From contig CAMUGK010000008.1 of assembly GCA_947088415.1 (NCBI GenBank), forward strand, positions 1 through 21,714: a stretch of 21,714 bases of DNA. The letters are read 5' to 3'. The notes beneath the pieces are model-generated. The model had not been told where the DNA came from. It made no database searches and saw only the letters and a program-made list of their open reading frames with translations. Position numbers and translations under genes: made by a program. Positions 1 to 6,824 of the stretch are shown here, in pieces; position 1 is the stretch's first letter, and every line of letters starts with the position of its first letter. This DNA comes from an uncultured Bacillota bacterium. Its GTDB lineage: Bacteria; Bacillota; Clostridia; Christensenellales; UBA1242.

Positions 1-306
1 GGTAAACAACATTTTTGTAAACTATGTGATTGTCTTTACTTTGATCCTTTTGCTTTTCTTCTCACAAGGGATCTTCACACTGAAGACGATTTCAATAAAA
101 TACAAAAAGACGATTATGAGTTTCTTGATTTGTTTAAATATACTTCAAGCAATATTGAAGATGAAGTTGAAATTGAAATTAATTTTGATTCAATTTTTGA
201 TAAATATACCAAAGACTTGTTTCCTTATAATTTTCCACTAAACGCTCCTATGTCGGCGGCAATAAAAGGAAGTGGAACAGCCCAAAGAGCAATAAAGTAT
301 CAGTAA
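1..306 (+). CDS. C-terminal part of an unrecognised protein (5' end outside window)
   Basis: The frame starting at base 1 is open for 101 codons and ends at TAA 304-306, so this is the 3' end of a gene that begins upstream of the window. The visible part starts with a Cys-containing stretch (FCKLCDC), continues through a very acidic middle (many D and E, including EDEVEIEIN) and ends with a hydrophilic tail (SAAIKGSGTAQRAIKYQ). No domain is recognised. The Cys pair could belong to a metal site, but too little is visible. It converges on the tRNA gene on the other strand. Coding status rests on the uninterrupted frame and ordinary amino-acid composition. An ATG-initiated ORF in another frame over the same bases (26-241) gives an implausible hydrophobic/Lys composition and is treated as a shadow. 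Confidence 0.6.
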   Translation, partial: GKQHFCKLCDCLYFDPFAFLLTRDLHTEDDFNKIQKDDYEFLDLFKYTSSNIEDEVEIEINFDSIFDKYTKDLFPYNFPLNAPMSAAIKGSGTAQRAIKYQ

Positions 307-331
307 TTACACAAATTGTAAAAAATAAAAA

Positions 332-363
332 AGAACCTAAAACTTTGGTTCGTTTTAGGTTCT
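332..363 (-). terminator. Rho-independent terminator of the tRNA-fMet gene
   Basis: This is a perfect 12-bp inverted repeat (332-343 with 352-363) with an 8-nt loop. On the minus strand it is followed by a T-rich tract (complement of 320-331). It starts 3 nt after the CCA end of the tRNA, so it most likely ends that transcript. The plus-strand side has no T-run, so it serves the minus strand. Confidence 0.8.
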
Positions 364-366
364 ACT

Positions 367-443
<77 letters not shown>

Positions 444-460
444 ACATTTAATACTTTGAT

Positions 461-489
461 ATTATAACCCTCAAATAAGGTTTTGTCAA
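461..489 (-). promoter_or_regulatory. Consensus sigma-A promoter for tRNA-fMet
   Basis: On the minus strand there is TTGACA (complement of 484-489), a 17-bp spacer and TATAAT (complement of 461-466). Both hexamers match the consensus perfectly, as expected for a highly expressed initiator tRNA. The -10 ends 17 nt before the mature 5' end. Confidence 0.85.
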
Positions 490-548
490 CAGTTTTTTGT
501 AAACAATTTTAAATATATGTAACATTTTGTTATTTATTACTAAAAAAG

Positions 549-577
549 TTGGCGATGTTTGAGAAAAATGATATAAT
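549..577 (+). promoter_or_regulatory. Extended -10 promoter for the SDR gene
   Basis: TTGGCG (549-554), a 17-bp spacer and TATAAT (572-577), preceded by TG at 569-570 (extended -10). The start of transcription should fall near 584, at the ribosome binding site. This argues against any translation start upstream of 597. Confidence 0.6.
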
Positions 578-596
578 TTACTTAAGGAGAAAAATT

Positions 597-1337
597 ATGT
601 TTAAAGATAAAGTTGTTTTAATTACGGGTGCAAGTCGTGGAATTGGAAGGGCAACAGCACTTGAATTTGGTCGTCAAGGTGCTACTGTTGTTGTTAATTA
701 TAACCACAGCAAGAAGGAAGCAGATAAAGTTGTTAAGGAGATAAATGCGATTGGGGGAGTTGGTTTCGCTATTCAAGCAGATATTTCAAAATATGAAAAT
801 CTTAAACCTATGGTGGACAAGATTGTCAAAAAATTTGGACACATAGATGTATTAGTGAACAACGCAGGAATAGTTTTTGACCGCGAGTTTGAAGATATAA
901 AGTATGAAGAAGTTTTAGAGGTATTTAAAACCAACGATATAGCACCTTTGTTTTTATCTAAACTTGTTGCTCCAATTATGGTCAAAAATGGCTATGGCAA
1001 AATTGTCAATGTGAGTTCAACTAGTGGCATGAAAGATTTTTGTCCGGGAACAGCAGATTATTGCATGTCTAAACTTGCATTACAGTCTTTGACAAAAGAT
1101 TTGTCAATGCAGTTTGCAAATAACGGAATAAATGTTAACGCGGTTGCTCCTAGCTGGGTAGATACTGATATGAATGGCGATTTACCAAAAGAGTATTTAG
1201 ACGAAGAAATGGAAAAGTATCACATTAAAAGACTTGCTAAAGCAGAAGAAATTGCAAATGCAATCGTTTTCTTGGCGAGTGATAAAGCAAGTTATATAAC
1301 AGGGCATATTCTTGTTGTAGACGGAGGACATTGTTAA
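597..1337 (+). CDS. SDR-family oxidoreductase, 3-oxoacyl-ACP reductase (FabG)-like
   Basis: A 246-residue classical short-chain dehydrogenase/reductase, the usual length for the family. The NAD(P)-binding Rossmann motif TGASRGIG is at residues 10-17 and the NNAG motif at 88-91. The catalytic tetrad is visible as N113, S141, Y155 and K159 (YCMSK). The C-terminus has the family's S/T-x-I-T-G and VDGG pattern (SYITGHILVVDGG). FabG reduces 3-oxoacyl-ACP in fatty-acid elongation, but many SDRs with these motifs act on other substrates. The gene stands alone, away from other fatty-acid genes, so the substrate is not fixed. ATG 597 is chosen because AAGGAG (584-589) lies 7 nt upstream; a TTG start at 549 would sit inside the promoter. 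A bidirectional terminator follows directly. Confidence 0.85.
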   Translation: MFKDKVVLITGASRGIGRATALEFGRQGATVVVNYNHSKKEADKVVKEINAIGGVGFAIQADISKYENLKPMVDKIVKKFGHIDVLVNNAGIVFDREFEDIKYEEVLEVFKTNDIAPLFLSKLVAPIMVKNGYGKIVNVSSTSGMKDFCPGTADYCMSKLALQSLTKDLSMQFANNGINVNAVAPSWVDTDMNGDLPKEYLDEEMEKYHIKRLAKAEEIANAIVFLASDKASYITGHILVVDGGHC

Positions 1338-1363
1338 AAAAACTAGCAGAAGCTAGTTTTTTT
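1336..1363. terminator. Bidirectional terminator between SDR and membrane-protein genes
   Basis: ACTAGC-AGAA-GCTAGT extended by A/T pairs to a 12-bp stem (1336-1347 with 1352-1363). There are T-runs on both strands, and it lies between two convergent stop codons. It begins inside the stop codon of the SDR gene. Confidence 0.8.
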
Positions 1364-1367
1364 GTAT

Positions 1368-2039
1368 TTAAATAAAATAAATCGAACAAGTTATAACAAT
1401 CAACCCTAAAATGTAAAGTGCATTGGTGATTATCTTTAAAATTTTGTTCTGGGTTGGTTTGAAAAGGTTGATTGTAATTCCAATGCTTGAGAATATCATT
1501 CCTAATAGATAGAAAACTCCGACTAAAATATTTGTGCCCAATAAAGTCATTGCAAAACCTTGGCTTAAAGTTAAGCCTAAAAAGCCAAGAAGTATGCTTT
1601 CAGAGATAAGTTCATGCAATCCTTTTTTATGTCTTGTAAGACCAAATTCCAAACAAATCAAACCGCCACATATGAATAATCCTGCAAGGAATGTGAAAAG
1701 ATTGAGACCACCAAAGATTATTCCAGCGACAAAAAGGCAAATAAAGCCAAGTGCTTGACAAATATTTTTAACATAGAAGTAAGCAGTGTTATTTTCTTTG
1801 TCTTGATTATCTAACGCTTCATGACAAAGTAAAAAGATAAGTGCAAGAATAATAAAAATTGAATAACCACCAATTGTAGAAGTCAGGTTTGCAGTTACAA
1901 CCGCAAGAAGACAACAAGAAAGTAAAGCAGAAAGACGTGCTGCTTTGATTAAAATATTTTCTTTGTTTGAATAAATGCTATAAATAGTGCCAGTAGCAAG
2001 ACAAACAATAAGTAAGCAAGTAAACGCGACTAATAACAT
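1368..2039 (-). CDS. Polytopic membrane protein of unknown function
   Basis: A 223-residue, very hydrophobic protein with about seven or eight predicted membrane helices separated by short polar turns (for example SNKENILIKAAR near 24-35, DNQDKENNTAYF near 76-87, LTRHKKGLHELI near 133-144). It starts directly with a hydrophobic helix that could also act as an uncleaved signal anchor. No family signature is recognised. Size and helix count would fit a lysoplasmalogenase (YhhN/TMEM86)-like fold, but I see no diagnostic residues, so this is only a possibility. The ATG has no Shine-Dalgarno sequence; an extended -10 box sits 6 nt upstream, suggesting a leaderless message. It is separated from the upstream glnS by a terminator. 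Confidence 0.75.
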   Translation of the reverse strand: MLLVAFTCLLIVCLATGTIYSIYSNKENILIKAARLSALLSCCLLAVVTANLTSTIGGYSIFIILALIFLLCHEALDNQDKENNTAYFYVKNICQALGFICLFVAGIIFGGLNLFTFLAGLFICGGLICLEFGLTRHKKGLHELISESILLGFLGLTLSQGFAMTLLGTNILVGVFYLLGMIFSSIGITINLFKPTQNKILKIITNALYILGLIVITCSIYFI

Positions 2040-2045
2040 AAATCT

Positions 2046-2054
2046 ATTTTAACA
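2046..2054 (-). promoter_or_regulatory. Possible extended -10 of a leaderless transcript
   Basis: TGT-TAAAAT on the minus strand (complement of 2046-2054), 6 nt before the ATG of the membrane-protein gene. No good -35 is seen (TTTTAT at 17-bp spacing). If used, transcription would start at or next to the start codon. Confidence 0.35.
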
Positions 2055-2076
2055 CAAAAAACAAAATAATAAAAAT

Positions 2077-2102
2077 AAAAAACCACAATTTTGTGGTTTT
2101 TT
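2077..2102 (-). terminator. Terminator downstream of glnS
   Basis: An 11-bp stem with core CCACA/TGTGG and A/T extension, 7 nt beyond the glnS stop. On the minus strand it is followed by a long T-rich tract (complement of 2055-2080). It ends the sigH-HD-glnS transcript before the membrane-protein gene. Confidence 0.7.
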
Positions 2103-2109
2103 AATGAAT

Positions 2110-3807
2110 TTATTTCAGTCGTGCAACATCTGGTTGTTTAAATCCGTCTTTAAGTGAAATAGTAGAGTTGAAAATATAGTTATCTTGAGTGCTATCTTTA
2201 TCCATGCAGTAATAACCTTTTCTCATAAATTGGAATTTATCTTCCACTTTAGCCGTTTTTAAAAAGTTTTCGGCGTAAGCCACACTTTCTGTCAGTGAAT
2301 TAGGCTCTAAAATATCTTCAATAGCCACTCCGTCTGCAAGTGCTTTTGCAGGAAAAGGGTATTCGGCTTTTACAAGGTTCTTAATTTCTCTAATTGTGAT
2401 AGGGAAGTAATTATCAGCAGAAACAAAATGAATAGTTCCTTTACATTTAACTCCGCTTGTGTCGTTGCCAGACTTGCTGTCTTCAAGATATTCGCATTCA
2501 AGGTGGTCTATTTCGCCATTGTCCTTGAATATAACTTTATTGCAGCGAATGATATATGCACCTTTAAGTCGAACAATGCCACCTTCAATCAATCGATTAT
2601 ATTTTGGTGGCGGATTGAGTGAAAAGTCATCTTGTTCAATAAAAATTTCTTTTGAAAATCTTGAAATATGCTTTCCAGCATTTTCATCATTAGGATTGTT
2701 TTCAATTTCAATATCTTCGCCTTGACCAGTGTAGTTTGTAATAACAACTTTTAATGGGTTTAAAACAACCATTGCTCTTGTTGCAATTTTATTAAGGTCT
2801 TCACGAACATAATATTCCAAAGCAGAATAAGGCACAGTCACTTCAATCGTGCTTCCCCAACCAACAGAACGAACAAAATCTTTAACCGCCTTGGCAGTGT
2901 AACCTCTTCTTCTAATTCCAACAAGGGTAGGAAATCTTGGGTCGTCCCAACCATTTACAAGACCGCTGTTTACAACTTGTTTAAGCCAACGTTTTCCAGT
3001 CAAAACGTTTTCTATTGTTAGTCGAGAAAATTCTCTTTGTTTAGGTGCAAAAGGCTTGCCCCAACCATGTTCAACAAACCATTCATAAACAATTCGGTGG
3101 TCTTGGAAACCCTTGTCACATAAAGAATAGGTTGTTCCTTCAAGACAGTCTTCCATAGGATGAACAAAGTCATATTGAGGCCAAATGCACCACTTGTCGC
3201 CAACGCGATAGTGATGTTGTCTTGCAATCTTGTACATAATAGGGTCACGCATATTGATGTTAGGGTGGCTCATGTCAATCTTAGCACGCAAGGTCTTGCT
3301 TCCGTCAGGATATTTTCCGTCACGCATTTCACGAAAAAGTTTTAAGTTTTCCTCAGGCGTTCTGTTGCGATAAGGGCTGTTTTTGCCTGGCTCTGTTAAA
3401 GTCCCACGATAAGAAGCAACTTCTTCGGCAGAAAGTTCACAAACATATGCGTCGCCATTCATTATCATTTTTTCGGCAATATCATAAATTTTGTCAAAAT
3501 AACTTTCACTTGCATAAACAAGAGCCTCTGGCTTAAATCCAAGCCATTCGAGGTCAGCCAAATAACTGTCAGCAAACTCACCATCCTCCTTTGTAGGGTT
3601 AGAATCGTCCATACGAAGATAAGTTTTTCCGCCAAATTTTTGAGCAGTTTCAAAATTGATAGTCCAAGCCTTAACATGCCCAATATACCAGTAACCGCTT
3701 GGCTCTGGTGGACAACGAGTTATAACCTGTTTGCTTCGACCAGACTTTAAATCTGCGATAATTTCTTCTTCCAAATCGTTTTCTGGAATTATGTTGTTTA
3801 AATCCAT
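2110..3807 (-). CDS. glnS: Glutaminyl-tRNA synthetase with a divergent KMSKS loop
   Basis: 565 residues, the normal length of bacterial GlnRS. It charges tRNA-Gln with glutamine. Class I motifs are present: PPEPSGYWYIGH at 33-44 (HIGH region, here YIGH), LRMDDSNPTKED at 64-75, YRGTLTEPGKNSPYRNR at 133-149, LRAKIDM at 173-179, and GWDDPRFPTL followed by RRRGY in the catalytic core. The C-terminal part has the anticodon-binding beta-barrel pattern, including a KGTIHFVSADNY-type segment. Aligned by eye to E. coli GlnRS, the MSKRK of the KMSKS loop reads TGKRW (residues 270-274); the K and R are kept. ATG 3807 is used because AAAGGAG is 6-7 nt upstream; the longer frame to 3852 has no such site and would overlap the preceding gene. 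The start lies 10 bp after the HD gene, so the two are co-transcribed. Confidence 0.93.
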   Translation of the reverse strand: MDLNNIIPENDLEEEIIADLKSGRSKQVITRCPPEPSGYWYIGHVKAWTINFETAQKFGGKTYLRMDDSNPTKEDGEFADSYLADLEWLGFKPEALVYASESYFDKIYDIAEKMIMNGDAYVCELSAEEVASYRGTLTEPGKNSPYRNRTPEENLKLFREMRDGKYPDGSKTLRAKIDMSHPNINMRDPIMYKIARQHHYRVGDKWCIWPQYDFVHPMEDCLEGTTYSLCDKGFQDHRIVYEWFVEHGWGKPFAPKQREFSRLTIENVLTGKRWLKQVVNSGLVNGWDDPRFPTLVGIRRRGYTAKAVKDFVRSVGWGSTIEVTVPYSALEYYVREDLNKIATRAMVVLNPLKVVITNYTGQGEDIEIENNPNDENAGKHISRFSKEIFIEQDDFSLNPPPKYNRLIEGGIVRLKGAYIIRCNKVIFKDNGEIDHLECEYLEDSKSGNDTSGVKCKGTIHFVSADNYFPITIREIKNLVKAEYPFPAKALADGVAIEDILEPNSLTESVAYAENFLKTAKVEDKFQFMRKGYYCMDKDSTQDNYIFNSTISLKDGFKQPDVARLK

Positions 3808-3817
3808 ATTTTCTCCT

Positions 3818-4234
3818 TTATTTAAATACTTTTCTTTTAAGTTCACAGACAATAGGGTAACTATTTAATTCTTTTATTGGAACATTGTAACGAGTTGACA
3901 ATTCTTCAAGTCTTCCGTCAAGTGTGACGATGTTGCCACTGCTGTCAACCCTCATATCTGCCCAATTTAAAAGGTCAAGAACTCTGCTTTGATAAGGGCA
4001 GTTTGCAACGCCATGATAATAAACTTTATAGCCTTGATTTTTAAGTATTTCTCCACCAACTTGCTCATGATTGCAATAGTCCTTTTCTTCAAGAAAAGCA
4101 TAACCAATATCATGCAATAGACCAAGAACGAATAGTTCTTCAATTTCTTCTTGTGGCATATTTTCTTTTTCCGCGTAATCTTTTAAAAATCCTGCAACTC
4201 CAAAAATATGTTTCTTTCTATCTTCTGAAATCAT
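3818..4234 (-). CDS. HD-domain phosphohydrolase-like protein
   Basis: 138 residues with an HD-superfamily metal-site pattern: H9, the H41-D42 pair in LLHDIGY, H56 (NHEQVGGEILK) and D93 (NWADMRVD). Proteins of this type are usually metal-dependent phosphohydrolases acting on nucleotides or other phosphoesters. This one is a single short domain with no fused partner, so the substrate cannot be named. M at 4234 is preferred over the upstream M at 4252 because AAAGGAG lies just before it, within the last codons of sigH. Genes are 10 bp apart on both sides (sigH before, glnS after), so it is an operon member and probably translationally coupled to sigH. Confidence 0.8.
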   Translation of the reverse strand: MISEDRKKHIFGVAGFLKDYAEKENMPQEEIEELFVLGLLHDIGYAFLEEKDYCNHEQVGGEILKNQGYKVYYHGVANCPYQSRVLDLLNWADMRVDSSGNIVTLDGRLEELSTRYNVPIKELNSYPIVCELKRKVFK

Positions 4235-4244
4235 AAAAGCTCCT

Positions 4245-4874
4245 TTATACAATTTTTTTATCTTCTTCTTTTAAGAATGAAAGTTTGTTTTTTATTCTTG
4301 TTAGAGCATTGTCAATTGTCTTTTTGTTAACTTGCCCTAAGTTTGATATTTCGTTATAACTAAATCCGCGAAGATAAAGCGTTAATATTCTTCGCTCTAA
4401 TGAAGAAAGATTTTCTTTTATGGTTTTATTTAATTCTTTTGCATTTTCTTGTGCAATAAGTTTATCATCTGGAGTAGGTAGGTTGCTTATTAAAAGTATT
4501 TTGCCTTTTTCGTGTTCTTCATCGCCAAGGTCTTCCAAGATTGGCAGGGCAGTTGAAAGAATTTTGTTTTTCTCACTGCTTGCTTTTTTGACTTGGTTTT
4601 GAATTTGATGTCTTATGCAAACATTTGCAAAGGTTTTGAAAGATGCCTTTTTGTCTGGCGTATAAGAACGGATTGCTTTATACAAGCCAATCATGCCTTC
4701 TTGCACAATATCTTCGATGTCGCCACCGATAAGAAAATAACTTCTTGCAATGGCATTGACAAGGTTTTTGTATCTTCCAAAAAGAAGGTTAATTGCATCT
4801 TCATCCAAGTTTTTTGCTAAAAAGACGAGTTGTTCATCGGACAAATCTTGCAACCCTTTTTCTTGTATTATCAT
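4245..4874 (-). CDS. sigH: RNA polymerase sigma factor, SigH (sigma-30) type
   Basis: 209 residues, close to Bacillus subtilis SigH in length. Region 2 contains ARSYFLIGGDIEDIVQEGMI (residues 43-62) followed by GLYKAIRSY, nearly the SigH signature. Region 4 at about 157-200 has the helix-turn-helix LERRILTLYLRGFSYNEIS with VNKKTIDNALTRIKNKL. In Bacillus, SigH directs the transition to stationary phase, early sporulation and competence. Whether this organism sporulates cannot be told from the window. Context supports the assignment: it follows mrnC and rlmB as in Bacillus. The B. subtilis downstream genes (rpmG, secE, nusG) are absent and replaced by an HD gene and glnS. AAAGGAGG lies upstream of the ATG, and a small perfect hairpin (4890-4904) precedes the ribosome binding site. 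Confidence 0.9.
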   Translation of the reverse strand: MIIQEKGLQDLSDEQLVFLAKNLDEDAINLLFGRYKNLVNAIARSYFLIGGDIEDIVQEGMIGLYKAIRSYTPDKKASFKTFANVCIRHQIQNQVKKASSEKNKILSTALPILEDLGDEEHEKGKILLISNLPTPDDKLIAQENAKELNKTIKENLSSLERRILTLYLRGFSYNEISNLGQVNKKTIDNALTRIKNKLSFLKEEDKKIV

Positions 4875-4889
4875 GGTGACCTCCTTTTA

Positions 4890-4904
4890 AGTGCCATTGG
4901 CACT
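4890..4904 (-). other. Short perfect hairpin just before the sigH ribosome binding site
   Basis: AGTGCC-AAT-GGCACT on the minus strand: a 6-bp stem with a 3-nt loop, directly upstream of AAAAGGAGG. It has no T-run, so it is not a classical terminator. It may affect mRNA processing or sigH translation. Confidence 0.45.
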
Positions 4905-4912
4905 AATTACAT

Positions 4913-5451
4913 TTAATAATAATTTCTAAAACCCTTTCCTTTTTTAAGTTTAACACCAAGCCGAGTTAATGCATCACTAAGGTGCTCGTTTTTATGAATA
5001 TACGCCTTTTCATATTTGCAGTTTGCTGTTAAATCGTGGAATTTTGAGAAATCATTTTTGCGATCTTCAATAAAACTTTGGGGATTTCCACGTTTTCTAT
5101 ATATTTCTAAAACTTCATCAAGCCTGTTGCGATCGGGGATTGCAAATATCACTCTTATCCCCCCCCCGACGAGAGTTTATCTAAAATTGGGAAAATCGAT
5201 GTTGCCATTGGGACAAGCGTAACATCGCACGTTTCTATGACTTCTTCCATATATTTAAAAAAGTTTTCTGGCCATTCTGGTCTAACAGATTTTTGTTTGC
5301 AACCTTTAAGTTTTTCCATTGGCAAATTTTTATTTTCGCCATAATCCCAACGAAAGTGCTGAAATTCCAAATCGCTGACATTTTTGTAGTTGTCGGCGAT
5401 GTAGGTCTTGCCAGAGCCGGGGTAGGCAAGAACTAAAACTTTATCTTTCAT
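4913..5451 (-). pseudogene. P-loop (kinase-like) protein gene with a frameshift at a G9 run
   Basis: Two adjacent frames read as one gene. The first (5451 to 5155, 98 residues) starts at ATG with AAAGGAG upstream and carries a Walker A motif AYPGSGKT at residues 9-16. It then hits TAA directly after nine G. The second (79 codons from GTG 5152 to 4913) continues with sensible sequence (IFAIPDRNRLDEVLEIYRKR) but has no ribosome binding site. Seven or ten G would join them: with seven, a protein of about 178 residues reading LSSGGIRVIFAIPDRN. The joined protein looks like a small P-loop NTPase or nucleotide/nucleoside kinase-like protein; substrate unknown. It lies between rlmB and sigH, where Bacillus has rae1 (yacP). 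The frameshift may be a real null allele, a phase-variable state, slippage decoding or an assembly error. Confidence 0.65.
5159..5167. repeat. C9/G9 homopolymer tract inside the P-loop gene
   Basis: Nine consecutive C on the plus strand (G on the coding strand) in an otherwise AT-rich region. It is the only such G/C run I noticed in the window and sits exactly at the frameshift. Confidence 0.9.
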
Positions 5452-5477
5452 AATTTCTCCTTTAAGTTACTCACAGG

Positions 5478-6203
5478 CTAAGCCTGTCTTTGTCTTAAAA
5501 TTTCAAAGATAACAATTCCGCAGGCTACTGATGCATTAAGCGAATTGACTTTGCCTTGAAGTGGCAGGGTAAGAACTCCGTCGGCATAAGTGCGAAGTGA
5601 TTGCTTTACGCCGTTTCCTTCACTTCCAATTATAACCGCAATTCCGCGATTGTCAAGTTTTTGTTTGTAAATGATTTCACCACCAGTTTCGGCAACATAA
5701 ACCCAAACATCATTTTTGCGAAGCAAGTCAATTGCTTCTTTAAGATTTGTCACTTTTGCAATTGGCATATTTGCAATTGCACCCGTGCTTGTGCGGATGA
5801 CGGTTTCATTTATTTGACATGCTCGATTTTTAGGAATAATAATCCCATGAATGCCAGCACATTCGCAGGAACGAATGATAGCACCAAAATTGTGTGGGTC
5901 TTCAATTCCATCAAGTAAAACAATAAATGGTTGCTGGTCTTTGTTTTTTGCGTTTTCTAAAATATCTTCAACTGAAGAATAGACAAATTCCACCGCTTCT
6001 GCGATAAAACCTTGCGCATGACCTGTTTGAGATTTTTTATCTAAAAGGTTTTTAGGCAAAAACTCAACTTTAATCTTTTTTTGAAAAGCAAGATTGATAA
6101 GTTCATCTTTTCTTCCTTGCAGATTTTTGTCAACCATAAGTTTATTAATAGTAATTTCGCTGTTTAATGCTTCTCTAACTGCATTTTTACCTTCAATTAA
6201 CAT
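5478..6203 (-). CDS. rlmB: 23S rRNA 2'-O-methyltransferase of the RlmB/TrmH (SpoU) family
   Basis: 241 residues, the full family length. The N-terminal substrate-binding domain begins with LIEGKNAVREAL (residues 2-13). The C-terminal SPOUT (knotted) methyltransferase domain shows the three SpoU motifs: DPHNFGAIIRS at 102-112, IIGSEGNGV at 191-199 and LPLQGKVNSLNASVA at 213-227. RlmB methylates the ribose of a guanosine in the peptidyl-transferase region of 23S rRNA using S-adenosylmethionine. The annotation as RlmB rather than another SpoU enzyme rests on the N-terminal GKNAV motif and on the mrnC-rlmB-sigH neighbourhood. The start overlaps the end of mrnC by 7 bp, with the GGAGG ribosome binding site inside mrnC. 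A 6-bp hairpin overlaps its TAG stop codon (5473-5487). Confidence 0.92.
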   Translation of the reverse strand: MLIEGKNAVREALNSEITINKLMVDKNLQGRKDELINLAFQKKIKVEFLPKNLLDKKSQTGHAQGFIAEAVEFVYSSVEDILENAKNKDQQPFIVLLDGIEDPHNFGAIIRSCECAGIHGIIIPKNRACQINETVIRTSTGAIANMPIAKVTNLKEAIDLLRKNDVWVYVAETGGEIIYKQKLDNRGIAVIIGSEGNGVKQSLRTYADGVLTLPLQGKVNSLNASVACGIVIFEILRQRQA

Positions 6204-6607
6204 TTTTCCTCCTTACAAGACAATTCCAAAATTTCTTGCAAACGTTTTTCTCCGCCTTTTAAATATAGATAGCCGACAAGTGCTTCAAAGGCGGTTGCAT
6301 AAGAATAATCGGCACTTGTAGCATTTTTTGCGGTGTGTTTTGGTTTGGCATTTCTTGCTCTTCGCACAATATCAGCCTCTTCTTTTGTCAGAATGGGCAT
6401 AATGCCCTTTAAGGTTTGTGCTTGAGATGACGCTTTACAAACTTTCGCCGAGTTTGTGCTTATTTTTCCGATTTTGGCATTTAAATTATTGAGAAAATAT
6501 TCTCTAACAAACAAGGTATGAACGCTGTCACCCAAAAAGGCTAGCGGAAGTATGTTTCCACTAGTAAGTATTTTTTGAAGTGTAGTTTCTTTTTGACTTT
6601 TTTGCAT
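6197..6607 (-). CDS. mrnC: Mini-ribonuclease 3 (Mini-III)
   Basis: 136 residues, consisting of an RNase III catalytic domain without the double-stranded RNA-binding domain, which is the defining layout of Mini-III. The signature LAFLGDSVHTLFVRE is at 22-36 with the metal-binding D27. VRRARNAKPK lies at 81-90 and YATAFEALVGYLYLKGG at 103-119, with the second acidic residue E108. In B. subtilis the enzyme matures the ends of 23S rRNA. Its coupling to rlmB, another 23S rRNA enzyme, is conserved in Bacillota and is seen here as a 7-bp overlap. AAAGGG precedes the ATG. The upstream gap to ychF is filled with repeats; in Bacillus cysS lies at this position and is absent here. Confidence 0.92.
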   Translation of the reverse strand: MQKSQKETTLQKILTSGNILPLAFLGDSVHTLFVREYFLNNLNAKIGKISTNSAKVCKASSQAQTLKGIMPILTKEEADIVRRARNAKPKHTAKNATSADYSYATAFEALVGYLYLKGGEKRLQEILELSCKEEKC

Positions 6608-6632
6608 AATTACCCTTTAGTTTATTCAAAAG

Positions 6633-6744
6633 ATCCTTCGACTTTCGCGTCCCGCTGTCATATTGGTGAGCCGACCAAAGGGAGCCCTGAGCGTAGTCGA
6701 AGGGTTTGGTCGAAAATCTCGGGACGCTTTCGCTCAGGATGACA
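6633..6744. repeat. GC-rich intergenic element of interlocking inverted repeats
   Basis: A stretch of about 110 bp, clearly more GC-rich than its surroundings. It contains five perfect inverted-repeat pairs: CCTTCGACT 6635-6643 with 6695-6703; GCGTCCCG 6647-6654 with 6720-6727; TGTCAT 6656-6661 with 6739-6744; CGACCAAA 6672-6679 with 6705-6712; CCTGAGCG 6686-6693 with 6731-6738. The pairs cross each other, so they cannot all form in one simple hairpin. They look like several copies, in both orientations, of a short repeat (CCTTCGACT / CGCTCAGGATGACA type). No coding potential is seen. Confidence 0.75.
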
Positions 6745-6824
6745 TAGAGGTTTTTAAAAAAGGAAATAAGTTATTTTAACAATCGCAGTTAACATGCAAT
6801 GTTTACAAGATTGTTAAAATCAGT

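Noticed and set aside
549..596. Longer N-terminus for the SDR gene from TTG 549
   Set aside because: It would read through the promoter, and the ATG at 597 has its own AAGGAG and matches the family's normal N-terminus.
1368..2039. Firm assignment of the membrane protein to the YhhN lysoplasmalogenase family
   Set aside because: Only size and number of helices fit; no diagnostic residues were seen.
5155..5167. Programmed frameshifting in the P-loop gene as the main explanation
   Set aside because: A G9 run could slip, but there is no downstream pseudoknot or internal ribosome site I can see; assembly error or phase variation is simpler.
6633..6744. CRISPR-like or integron-like array
   Set aside because: No regular direct repeats with equal spacers; the repeated words are inverted and irregularly spaced.
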